From: a virus
DNA: 22,869 bases
Direction: 5' to 3' (one strand)
Virus record (IMG/VR): IMGVR_UViG_3300020470_003526
Span: 1 to 22,869 of that record
Under the pieces are notes generated by a model that did not search any database, was not told where the DNA came from, and saw only the letters and a list, made by a program, of their open reading frames with translations. This document shows, in pieces, positions 7,538 to 19,200 of this stretch; positions within the stretch are counted from its first letter, which is position 1; every line of letters begins with the position of its first letter. Made by a program: the position numbers and the translations under genes.

Positions 7538-8688
7538 TGCATCATTTTATTTTTCCAACACAAGACACTTGGATTTCAAGTGGTTCATCAACCATAACAG
7601 GCGAATCTTTTAAAGACCAAAACTTTGGAAGAGACCAAATACTTGAAGTCAAAAAAGAATTTTTTAACAATTCATTTAACTTTCAAACAAGAGCTTTAGT
7701 TCAGTTTGGTGGAGCAGAATTTACAGAAATGTCACAATCAATTGTTAAAAAAGATATACATAATCCAAGATTCTTTTTAAGACTTTATGAGACGGAAGGT
7801 AATTCAGAAATAACTGGAGACTACACTTTAGCTATACAGCCGATATCACAATCTTGGGTTGAGGGTACTGGTAAGTTTGGTGACAATCCTAAAACTACAA
7901 ATGGATGTAGTTGGGAAAACCGCTCAAATCCAGTTGGTGGAACAGCTGTTCAATGGCAAAGTGGTTCAAGTGGAACTCCTAAACCTGAAATACCACCCTA
8001 TCTAAATTCAGTTGGGACATTAGTTATAAGTTCCTCTACACAAACTTTTACTAATCAATCAGCTGATGTTGAGGCGGATGTTACTGATATGGTGAATATG
8101 TGGATGACTGGTTCTGGTGCTGAAGAAAACTATGGAATGATGATTCGTTTTAGTGGTAGTCAAGAAACGGATTCTACCACATTTGGACATTTAAAATTCT
8201 TTTCAAGACACACTCATACTATTTTTTCACCAAAATTAGAAATTCGTTGGGATGACCATTTACCTTGTACTGGTTCAAACACTGGTTCATTGAATGAATT
8301 AACAATGAGTGGATTGGCTGATAACTTTTTATTTATGAAAGGAATGAGAGAAAGTTACAAAGTAGGTGAGAGAGTAAAGTTTAGAGTTGGTGCACGAAAA
8401 AGATATATTCAAAAAACTTTCAATACATCAGTTCAAACCGTAACTGGTTCATACATACCTGAAGCTAGTGGTTCTTATGCGATTAAAGATGTTGCGACTG
8501 ATGAGTTCATTGTTCCATTCAGTGGATTCACTTCAATGAGTTGTGATGAGAATGGAAATTACTTTAATCAATTTTTAGATGGATTTTATCCTGATAGAGT
8601 TTATAAAATACAATTAAAATTAAAAACTGATGATGGCCAAGAACAAATATTTGATGATGACTTTGAATTTATAGTTAAGAGGAGTTAA
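7537..8688 (+). CDS. DNRLRE-type beta-sandwich virion protein
   Basis: A 383-residue structural protein whose first 245 residues follow the DNRLRE / CBM96-like pattern: PTQDTWISSG at the start, RALVQFGGAEF (52-62), a strand pair with QPISQSWVEGTGKFGDNP (101-118), NGCSWENR (122-129), ADVTDMVNMWMTG (180-192), NYGMMIRF (198-205) and SPKLEIRWDD (231-240). Such domains are beta-sandwiches, often carbohydrate-binding. Residues about 246-383 form a second beta-rich domain with no recognised family. Position directly after gp6 is where T4-like phages place outer wedge proteins, so it probably forms part of the baseplate rim or a fibre attachment site. Carbohydrate binding is possible but no binding residues can be identified by reading. 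Confidence 0.72.
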   Translation: MHHFIFPTQDTWISSGSSTITGESFKDQNFGRDQILEVKKEFFNNSFNFQTRALVQFGGAEFTEMSQSIVKKDIHNPRFFLRLYETEGNSEITGDYTLAIQPISQSWVEGTGKFGDNPKTTNGCSWENRSNPVGGTAVQWQSGSSGTPKPEIPPYLNSVGTLVISSSTQTFTNQSADVEADVTDMVNMWMTGSGAEENYGMMIRFSGSQETDSTTFGHLKFFSRHTHTIFSPKLEIRWDDHLPCTGSNTGSLNELTMSGLADNFLFMKGMRESYKVGERVKFRVGARKRYIQKTFNTSVQTVTGSYIPEASGSYAIKDVATDEFIVPFSGFTSMSCDENGNYFNQFLDGFYPDRVYKIQLKLKTDDGQEQIFDDDFEFIVKRS

Positions 8689-8690
8689 GT

Positions 8691-10277
8691 ATGGCACTTA
8701 CAGTAGAACAAGTTTTAGATAAGTTAGCTGATAAGTTAATTTCCAATGAAAAGATAAATACTTCGGTTGTCCAACAAAATCAAAAAACAATCAGAGGTGG
8801 TTTAATTGAACTTGGAAGAACTAATCAAGAAAAACTAATTTTATTTCAAACAGACGAACAAGCTAATAAAGAAGACTTCCCAAATCCAGAAAGTTTTCAA
8901 TCACTTGTTAGCCAATTATCTACAGATGATATTGGTCAAGTTGATTTTTTAATTTCATTTAGTGATGATGACCCACCTGTATTACAAGAAATAATAATGC
9001 ACGATTTAGCATCTGACGAAGAATATCCTGTTACTGAAATATTTTATAATTCTGATACTGGTAATCCAGTTAATTTAAGTCAATTTATGAGTTTGCAAAA
9101 ATTAACACAAGACATTGAAATTGGATTAGCAGAAGAGTATTTAGACACAACGATATTTGAATTATTACCAAGTATAACTTTTCGTCAACAAAGAATTATT
9201 AATTTTTTCAACGAATGGAATAATCTAAAAGGTGCTGTACCTGATTTCGAACTTGATGAGGAAGGATTTGTTGGTGAAGATTTTAGTGCGGAAGATTATT
9301 ATGAAAGTCACGACATATCAGCAGCACAAGAAACACCTGATGTGGGTATTCAAGAGGAGGACGCATTCATTACAAGATTACAATCGTGGGCTAATGAAGG
9401 TAATACTCAATATACACTCGAAGGTTTAAGAAATGAATTAAATTCTTATTTAGTAGATATAGATGAAGAACTTCCACCTCCTGGAGATGAAAGACCTGAA
9501 TATAGAAATCAATCAAGTGGATACTTAAAATTTAGAGATTTAAATCAAGGTATCATTGTAAGAAATACAGATAATAAATTTATACAAGGTTTAAATCCAG
9601 ATAATCCAACTTGGCAACAAGATGGATTTACCATTACAATGTGGGTTAGATTTTTAGATAAATCATCACAAGGAACATTGTTTAATTTTGGTAACCCATT
9701 AAATACTGATGGGTATGGATTTGCTTTAGAAACATATATAATACAAAAAGATGATACTCCAACAAAAACAGGATTCGGTTCAGTTCCCCAAAATACTTGG
9801 GGTGAAATATTTATGGATGGGAATCAACTTGGTTTATCTTATGACAACTCTCCACCATCTGAAGGATTTTTTAGTCAAGATACTGCTGAACGCTTTGTTA
9901 GGTTAGTTGTAAGAGATGAAAGTAAATTAAGAGGTTCTCACAGTGGAATGCCTTTTCTTAATAGAAGAGATGGTTTACCAGAGTTGGGAAAATGGGATAA
10001 TGAAAATGAATTTGACCACGAATTTGGATTAATGACAAACACAAGAATACCTATAAATTATTCTGAATGGTATTTCATTTGTGCGACATTTAATCCAAAC
10101 ATATTAGAAGAGGAATCTTTTTCATATACTGGATTCAAAAACGATTTTGATTTTTGGAATGGTAATAAATTCACTGATGGTGTATATACTCATTACTCTG
10201 GATATGGAGCTAAATGTAAAGTGGAAATTATTTCAAAAACAGATTTGTTGAGAGCTCGAGGATTTAAGGTAAATTAA
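8691..10277 (+). CDS. LamG/concanavalin-like virion protein
   Basis: A 528-residue protein. Residues 1-180 are mostly helical with an adaptor-like character (VEQVLDKLADKLISNEKINT; VSQLSTDDIGQVDFLISFSD). An acidic linker covers about 185-270. From about 275 to 525 it shows a concanavalin A/LamG-like jelly-roll pattern: SSGYLKFRD, then FTITMWVRFLDKSSQGTLFN, then EWYFICATFN and the ending CKVEIISKTDLLRARGFKVN. Such folds commonly bind glycans or peptides. A strong AAGAGGAG at 8677-8684 sets the start. The operon position and fold suggest a baseplate-attached recognition protein. The LamG-like call is by pattern and would need profile confirmation. Confidence 0.7.
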   Translation: MALTVEQVLDKLADKLISNEKINTSVVQQNQKTIRGGLIELGRTNQEKLILFQTDEQANKEDFPNPESFQSLVSQLSTDDIGQVDFLISFSDDDPPVLQEIIMHDLASDEEYPVTEIFYNSDTGNPVNLSQFMSLQKLTQDIEIGLAEEYLDTTIFELLPSITFRQQRIINFFNEWNNLKGAVPDFELDEEGFVGEDFSAEDYYESHDISAAQETPDVGIQEEDAFITRLQSWANEGNTQYTLEGLRNELNSYLVDIDEELPPPGDERPEYRNQSSGYLKFRDLNQGIIVRNTDNKFIQGLNPDNPTWQQDGFTITMWVRFLDKSSQGTLFNFGNPLNTDGYGFALETYIIQKDDTPTKTGFGSVPQNTWGEIFMDGNQLGLSYDNSPPSEGFFSQDTAERFVRLVVRDESKLRGSHSGMPFLNRRDGLPELGKWDNENEFDHEFGLMTNTRIPINYSEWYFICATFNPNILEEESFSYTGFKNDFDFWNGNKFTDGVYTHYSGYGAKCKVEIISKTDLLRARGFKVN

Positions 10278-10278
10278 A

Positions 10279-13200
10279 ATGGCCTCTGAAAAAAAATATA
10301 CTGATATCATTGATGATACGACTTATCCACCATATGATGATACACCATCACTCGGTAGTGACTTGGGTGGAGAACAAGATTTATTTGATTTAACCAATCA
10401 ACCATATCCAGTTATTATAGGTGGTGATACGGGACAACCATTATTTTCTATCGAAATTGGTAGCACATACACTTATCAAGGTGGTTCTGAAAAAAACATA
10501 TTGATAACAGAAAAAGCACCTGAGTCTTTAAGATACTCAAAAGAATACGCTACAACTACTAATGATCACCAATATAAAATTACTTTTGATATCATTCCAG
10601 ACAACATTAGTAATGAAGCATCCTTTGAACTTCAAGGTGGTATTGATGATATCCCATTTACTTTCTACACCATAGGTAATATGGAAGGAGTATCAGACAC
10701 ATTTCCTCAAATAAATCAATCTAAAAGTTTTGAAATTACATTCGATGCTGCTTTAGATAATCAATTTTTAATTCAATTTAAAAAAACAAATTGGACTGGT
10801 TATATAAAAAACTTTAAAGTTTTTGATTTAGGAGTTAAAGATGATTCGAGTGATGAAGTCAGAGACGAGGGAGGGTCTCCACAGAATCCATATGTTAGAG
10901 CTTGTCTATGTGGAGATTCAAGTAAGGGTCATAATACTGTTGGTAATTTTAAAACAGATTTTATTAATTGGGCTAAACAAAACAATTATGCGGAAAGTGA
11001 TAGTCCAGGTAATCAATTTGGTTTTATGGATTCGATTTTTGGTGATTTAGATTCTCAGACATTAGGTATTAGTGAAACTGAACTACCTGATGGTGTATAT
11101 CCATCAAATTGTGTTGGTGAATATCAGTTAGCACAAATGATAATAGATAGATATCCAAGAAATGAAGCTTATGATGAGGGAGGCCACCCATTTGGAGATC
11201 CAATATTATATGAAGTTGATACTGGACATGCATACGGTTTTGATAATGCAAGTCAATTTAATATTTACCACGACCCGAGATTATGTATTATGGGTGGGCA
11301 GGAATTAGATCCTGAAAAGAAAAATATAATTGGTTTAACTTGGAAAGATTTTAAAGATGAGAATTTATTTGATATTAATTTAACAGAAACTTCTGGTAGT
11401 GGTAATGTGTTATCAGTTAGAGATAACATTATATTGTTTAATAAAGATGCTAAAGATATTACTTTTGGTAGTAATAGGTACGAATCAACTTCATATCCTA
11501 GATTACCAAGTTCTGTTTTTGATACCAGTATTGGGATATATGGTTATACTAGTATGTTAGAGTATAATTTTAATGTTGAACAAAAAACAAATGATTATTT
11601 AGAAACTCTGTTTTGGGGTCCTGAGGATTATTTAGGAACTGGATATGAGCACACACGCGACATAATTTATAAGACTTTTGCTGATTCATGGAGTACAGAC
11701 ATAGCGTTTAACGATTCGACATTCCCGTGTAGTCAAGATGAAATTGACAGTGGAGATTGTGATAGCGTTATGGGGCGTTACGGTGTTAAATGGCATTCAG
11801 ATTATATCACCAGTGAAAAAATTTATCCCATATATGATCAGAATGCGGGCGACGAATCACCACCACCAATTATGGTTAGTGGTATTAAAAGGGGTGGCGA
11901 TGACAACAATCAACTTCAATATTCAGAACTTGAGAACATAGATGATTTATATAATGGTAAGGCTAAAGAATTAGTTTGGCCCGGTAGATGTCCTCCACAA
12001 TATCAAGGAGAAGAAGGAAGAGATGGTAGGTTTGGAACAAATACATTAAGTGGTTTTGGACCAATTATGTGTGCAAGAAATCATTTTGAATCACATTATT
12101 CTAAATGGCTTTATGGTGAATATGATGGTGTAGATGGAACTAATCCTGAAACTCCAAAAATCAAACCATATGTACCAAATGGAGATATTGTAACACTAGA
12201 GGTAAATCCAGATCAAGAAGATGTACCATACCCAGTAGTTGCAAATTTTCCTGACAATGACACTTTTAATTTTATTAAACAACAATTTGAAATAACGGTG
12301 GGGGATGTATATAGAAAATATTTAATAATAGATGTACCTTTAGGTGAACAAGATAGATTTGAAAATATTTATTTTGAATCAATTGATGGTGTTAGAACTA
12401 CTTTTCCTCTTGGTGTGGGAGAAAATTATCTATATATTGATATAACGGATATTGTCCCCACTACACCCGATGATGGATATGATACTTATAATGGGAATAC
12501 TTTCAATGAACAATATGGACACCTTTTAGTTACTCCAGCTCCAGCTGACATGGAAGTTGAAGCAAAATTAAAATATGAAATAAAACATTATTTTATGCCT
12601 AATTCAACCGTTGAAAAAGAACTCAGACGACAAAAGTTTTTAACTTTAATGACTGATTATTTTACTGGTGGAGATTTACAGTTCTATGAAGATTTTAGTG
12701 CCGCTAAATCTCTTATCTATTTAGATGGGTTCGAAGGAACAAAACTTTATCAATACGGTAATAATTATGAATATGCTGGTGGTGGCTCCGTTTACAATGA
12801 TGACGCAAGAAATAAATGGAGTTGGTGGAACAGTCATGCATACTATTTATGGACACATATGGGTGTTCATGCTCTTGATCAAGCTGGTGGTCCTAGTGCT
12901 CAGGATCATAATGCTGATGAACGAGATGGAATTTGTCCTGATGGTTATCCAATGCCTTGTAAATTTCAGTCAGTATTTTCAAATTGGAATTTTGGCGCGG
13001 GTCAAGATAACATACAGTTTCAATCGACACAAAGACTTTTACCATTCAATTATTGGGCTTGGGAATTTGATGAACAAATGTATCTAAATGGAGCCGCTCG
13101 TTATAATGCGCAGGATAATGACCAAAGACATCCAATGATGCATCACTGGGGAAATTATTTTAAAGCTAGTCCATATCAACAATATGAAGATTACTATTGG

Positions 13201-16200
13201 CGTTTAAACAATTTACAACTTAATGGTGGTGGTCCAATGGGTGAAGTTTATGAACAACCAACTTATGGTGATGGTGATGCTAACTTTAATGAAGCTGACT
13301 ATACACGATATATGATTGACTATGGGAATTACTCATATGACCCATACATTCCTTTCGACACTACTTGGAAAATTGAGTATTTTAGTCTAACACCTTGGCC
13401 AGAACAATCTATAATTAATGCTTATATGGATGCAACACGATTACCCCAACCTGCAAATTTTGATGAGTCTGAAGGTTATTTAAATGACTTTGATGGTGAC
13501 CACATGCATGGTTGGGCTTATAATGGTGAGGGTTCAGATTTATTAAATACATTTGATGGTGGGGTTGGTAAAGCGACAATAAATTTCTTCATTACAGGAA
13601 CACTTCAATTTGGAGGAGGATTTGGAGTAGGAGATTTTGATGTAGATTTAAATCCACAATTAGATTCTTCATTTGATTCATTTAGTGGAATAGATTTAAG
13701 ACCTGAAATCGTTGATGAAAACATATGTTCATATATTGAACTTATGACTTTTCAAAACATTGCTGGTTCAGGAGACGGATTGTGGTATCCAGCATCGGAA
13801 CATCCAAGTGCAGATGTTACTGAAAAAGCAATCACTTGTGAAACAATACTTAATTTTAATCTTTATCCATTTAGTAAAGTAAGAGCTAGGTGTAGTGACG
13901 GTTCAACGGTTTTAATTGGTGATACTGGTAATGGTGACACGATTAATTATCCCGATGAGATAGCCACAGGTCAGATAAACAGAGCTAATGATTATTTTCA
14001 TCTATCGGGCATTGATGCTTGCAAATATGCGTCAAATCATATAAGAAGTTATCCGAACAATAAACAATATCATTTTGGTGCTAATTTAGATAAAAGGCCG
14101 TCATTGGGTTTATTCTATTATGAGGAAGATAATTTAGCTTCTGAAGAATTTACTTTTGATATAGGTGAAGAATTTGAACAATATCCACTTACCAATTTCG
14201 TAACAAATGGTAATGGACAATTAATTAAAACATATGATGATGTTTTAGACCACATAAGGCCCCAATCTTATTGGTATATTGGGTCTCTTCGACCTTGTAA
14301 AATGAAATATTCAGCCAACATAATATCACATGATCACGACAATGATGGTGATACTGATGAAGAACATTGGAATGGTTGGACTACTGTTGGTGACGATTGT
14401 CCTAATAATGAAGATTGTTTTAATCCTGGTCAAGGCACTTGTGCTCCTCCGGGAAATCATAATTATAGTAATGGTAGTATTCATTGGAGTCCTTACGAAT
14501 GTGGTGTATGTGTAAAAACCACTCAAGATGGAGCAAGTTATACTGACATGTGGATGCAATATAATGATACTATTCACAATGATTCTTATTGGTATCCAAA
14601 TTATCCTTCAAGACAAGCTAGATATAGTCATAAACCACATCAACAAGCAAACATAAGAGAGGATTCATATACTCCTGATGGGGGTTGGGGCTTAGCTCGT
14701 ATTAAAGGTTATTATGATGGAGTTGATGATGATAATGATGATTATTTTATTCAATCAGGTAATTATGACAGTTCGATTGGTTGGTATAGATATATGGGAC
14801 ATTATAGTTCTATGGGTAATAATATATATTTACCTAACTATAATGGGTTGGATGATATGGCTGGTGGTACATTTTTTCCATTCCAACACCAAAGATCAAA
14901 TGGTACTCCAAGTGGTAAAGGTGGTATGGAGAAATTTCAAGGACAATATGCAACAGGAGTTTATTGGGGTAATCTTGTAAGTTTAGGAGTATTACCTGCG
15001 TGGGTTCGAGAAAGAGCAGAATATAGTTACATTTTTGATCAAGGTGGTAGCCAATGGCAATTTGGGCCAACAAAAAGAAGTGAAGATACTGGTGGTGGTA
15101 CACCATTAGATGCTGGAGTACATCCACAGTGTCACTCGGGTGGAGGTTGTTTAAATTTTCATGCCAATAGAAAGTTTTATGATTGGTTCAATGAAACATA
15201 CGCAAATATGCCAACACAATATTATCAATGGGAATCTTCAGACGGAAATTTTTATGGTGCAGATATTATAACATTAAAAGATAAAGATGGTAATGAATTT
15301 GATGATTCTTGGAAAGAAGCTTTAAAAGTAGTACAGGGATGGGAAGCAGCTGGAAGTGGAATAAAAATAGAACCTTATATGTTTTTAACTCAACAACAAC
15401 AACTACTGGACAAAGATGAAGCAACTGATATATTTTATCACGATATACAATCTACACCTGATTTAAAAGTTAGTTTTTGGATGCTAACCGATAGTCATGG
15501 AGTGGAAGATTTAGATAATCCTGATTTTCCAGAAATAGAAATAGGAATCAGCAAAGTTGACCACGATTTAAGAGAAAACACTTATCATAATTGGCCAAAA
15601 GCTGAATTAAATTCAATACATACGGGTGAGAAGCAAAATGTATACACAGGTGCTTCAGCTAGATTTAAAAATACAGTATTAGATGAATGGGAAAAATTTG
15701 AATTTAGTTTTAATTTAGATTATGACACTTATTATATTCCAAGTGAAAGAAAATTCCACCCACTTTTTTTATACACTAGTTGGGGAGCTCCCAAAGTTAA
15801 TGGTGATAATTCATATGAAAATATGTATGGAAATGTCTATCTTGATGATTTCTCTGTAAAAGAAACTGGTGAATTTATTCCTGATGTTGATGTTAGGGCG
15901 AAAAAGGGTGAAGGTGAATATGGTATTGGTTCATTAACAGAATATTACGACCCATTGATTGAAGGACAATTACAACATTACAATGATACAACTGCTCCAT
16001 TGGAAGCACAATTTTATTTTTATCCAAGATTTCATCACGAACAACTTTTTGATAGAGAGAGTTCATTAGTTAATAGATTTGATAATCCAGAAGCAACATT
16101 TGGATATGAATTAATCGCAAATGATTATAGAAGAGGTCGTTTTTATCTATATGATATTGATTGGGGTGATGGTTCTAAACCAGAATATACAACTGAACCA

Positions 16201-19200
16201 TTAAGACTTGGAAATGATGTTGCGGTTTATCATACATATACAAAATCAGGTATTTATGAAGTAACAGGTTATATGTTAAGAACAAGGCCAAGTAAAAATG
16301 ATGACGGAACACCTAATCATGATTTACCACTTGGTGTAATACATAATAAAAAATTTACGGTTAGAATTAATATCAATGAAGGATTGGATGAAGATTTTAC
16401 ATACTTTGGTTCAGAAGATGGGTTCTCATATATTCCTTATAAAAACTTATCACCTGTTATTGGTGGAATATCTTCAGAAAGTTCTTACTATAAAAATATA
16501 AAAAGACAAGTTGGGTTTATTGGTAATACATGTAAAAAAGTTGAATTTATGTTAGATGAAGGTAGTGGAGGAAATGGGTTTTGGTATAATGCTGAACAAT
16601 TTTATTTAGCTGGTTATTTAACTCAATTTGGAATTTTTGAAACTATTGATAGTGGGGATGATTTATCCATTGTTGATTGTGACTTTGATTTTTCTTCACA
16701 AATTGGTACAGGCTATCCTATAAAAAATGTATCTCAAATAAAGGCCATTTGTGAAGATGGAACTACTGTTTTAATAGGAGATTCGGATGGAATAAGTATG
16801 AGTATAAATGATTATTTCTACTTATCAGGTAATGAAGCTTGTGGTTCTACAAAAACATCAGTGTATTTTGAAAAAGAAAGTGATAAATTAAAAACAGAAT
16901 TAGCTTTAGATAAAATGGATTCATTTTATGAAGACAAGTTTGAAATATTACCAGCATTTAAAGAAGCAAGATATAGTGAACCTGATGGCGGTGGTGAATT
17001 AATATATGGTGGAATAGCGACAAATGGAGAGCGATTAGGAAAAACTTTAGGTAGTATGGATTTAACCGATATAAGATATTTTAATCAACCAAAATCAATA
17101 TATCAAATGTTCGGATTCACTTGTGATAATAACCAAACAGAAGTGGATTTAATACCATTAGGAAATCCAGAGTATGGTGTAAATTATATGAAACACTCTT
17201 ATGGACAAGTTAATAATGATGAAATTATGTCACCATTCGGAAGTTCTGTAACTAAAATTTTTAATAAAAACTATACTGATCCAAATCCAATTAGATTTGG
17301 GCATATGTTTAGAGTTGAAAATTATTTAGGTGCTGATCCTCCTCATTTCTCTGGTCAATGGGCGTATGTTTATCCTCAATTCGAAAATGTAGGAACAACT
17401 ATTAATACACCAGATTTAGGATACGACCAAGTTTATACATATTCCACTCATATTTATATTCCTTATGGCCATTGTGAAGATGGTCGTCCGTGTTCCGAAG
17501 GAGTTAGTGATTATACGGTTCAATGTTCTGATGGGGGATGTAATGGAACTGTACAATACAACAACGGAGATGATTTAGTACTAAGACATATTCAAACTGC
17601 TTATGTGGAAAACACTAGTGCTTTTAATGATTTTGAGAATGCAGTCCCAAATGATTGGGCGACTAGTGTTTGGAACAACAACGAAACTGGAACAGAGTGG
17701 CATGACAGTCATGGTAAGACCTTTAATTATTGGCAATATGACCAATATGCACATTGTCACCCATTAGGTAGTGCAAATAAGTTATTTACATTCGCACTAA
17801 CTAATGGAAGAAATGAAGATGGTAGTGGTTTATGGGGTCAAGTGCAAATGGATAACCAGTATTGTTTTGGTCATCCATATGCTACTTGTAATACTACAGA
17901 GGGATGTTATTGGAGTGGAGACGACGCATATAATGGTAATTGCGTCAGAGCTTTAGGTGGTGGTGCATCAACATGTTGGGAGGCCATCAATGAAGATATG
18001 TGTTCAGGTAATTGTTATTGGTATACAGGTGCTTCAGAAAATTCATATGTTTTACAATTACAAAGTATACCAAATGATCAAATTATATATGATGAATGGG
18101 TAAGAATTGACACAGCTTTCACACCACAATCTCCTATTGAAAATGGTAATTTACTTACACTTAAATTTACTACACCATTTGGTAAAAGTGTATTAACTGA
18201 TTATCAAACTCTCGGTGATGATATAATTGAATTTGGTAATTTTGATAGTCCTTCTTCTGACTATTATATTAGTCAAGACTTTTTATCAACTTTACCATAT
18301 CCGAATTGTTATGAAAAATTTGACATTAATGAAGATGGTACAGTTAATGTTCAAGATGTAGGGCCGTGGGCTACTATCTTCAACAGACCAGATATTTCTA
18401 CTGGTGAACCACCAACGGGTACTCCAACTACAATGGAAATAGTTACTTTACCTGGTGGTACGACTTATACTGAAGAAGTCGAATTCGCTGGTGGATATTG
18501 TGATAATCAAGTTAATGGAATTATAGGTATTAGAAATACTGATAATGCTTGTGCATTAAAGAATAGACTTAATCATCCACATGACAGTTGTTTTGATTTT
18601 ACACCCACTCAACAAGCTATGAACGATGATGTAGAATACACACCTGAAGCTTGTTGTGAATTAGCCGGCGTTGATTATGATTATGTTAGAAAGTGTTTAA
18701 ATCCACAATTTGAAGGTTCATACACTACATATGAATGTACGAAGTATAGTACAAGTGATGATACCACACAAACATTGGATTATAATGGAGATATAGATGT
18801 GTATAGGAATCCAGAAGATGATACTGGAGAAGCAGCTGATGAATATTTCGCTGACTATTGGATTTTTGAAAATGGAGCGTATGCTGAAGATGGTTATGTA
18901 TTTTTCCCCTTTGGTTTGGATGGTAATTATCCTACACTAACTCAAGTACATGGGTTTGATGGAGCACCGTATCAAACAGAATGGATACTTAAAATAGACA
19001 TTCAAAATATTTTTGGTGGCGGTATTGTATCTGGTGAGGTCTTGCTAGTGTTACTTGGTGGTGATAATAGTTATATTAATGATGATATAGTTCTTTTAGG
19101 TGACCAAGAAACAGGAGATATAGAAACAGGCATACTTGAATTTAGATTTACATCTGATAATGTAAATACTCCTGATGGGGGTAGAGAAAGCGATTATTAC

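Noticed and set aside
14326-14577. Open frames on both strands within the giant gene (such as 14326-14577 reverse, 14714-14980 forward, 12725-13087 forward).
   Set aside because: Their low-complexity Ile/Met/Val or His/Leu composition is what off-frame reading of Asp/Asn/Tyr-rich coding sequence gives; none has independent support.
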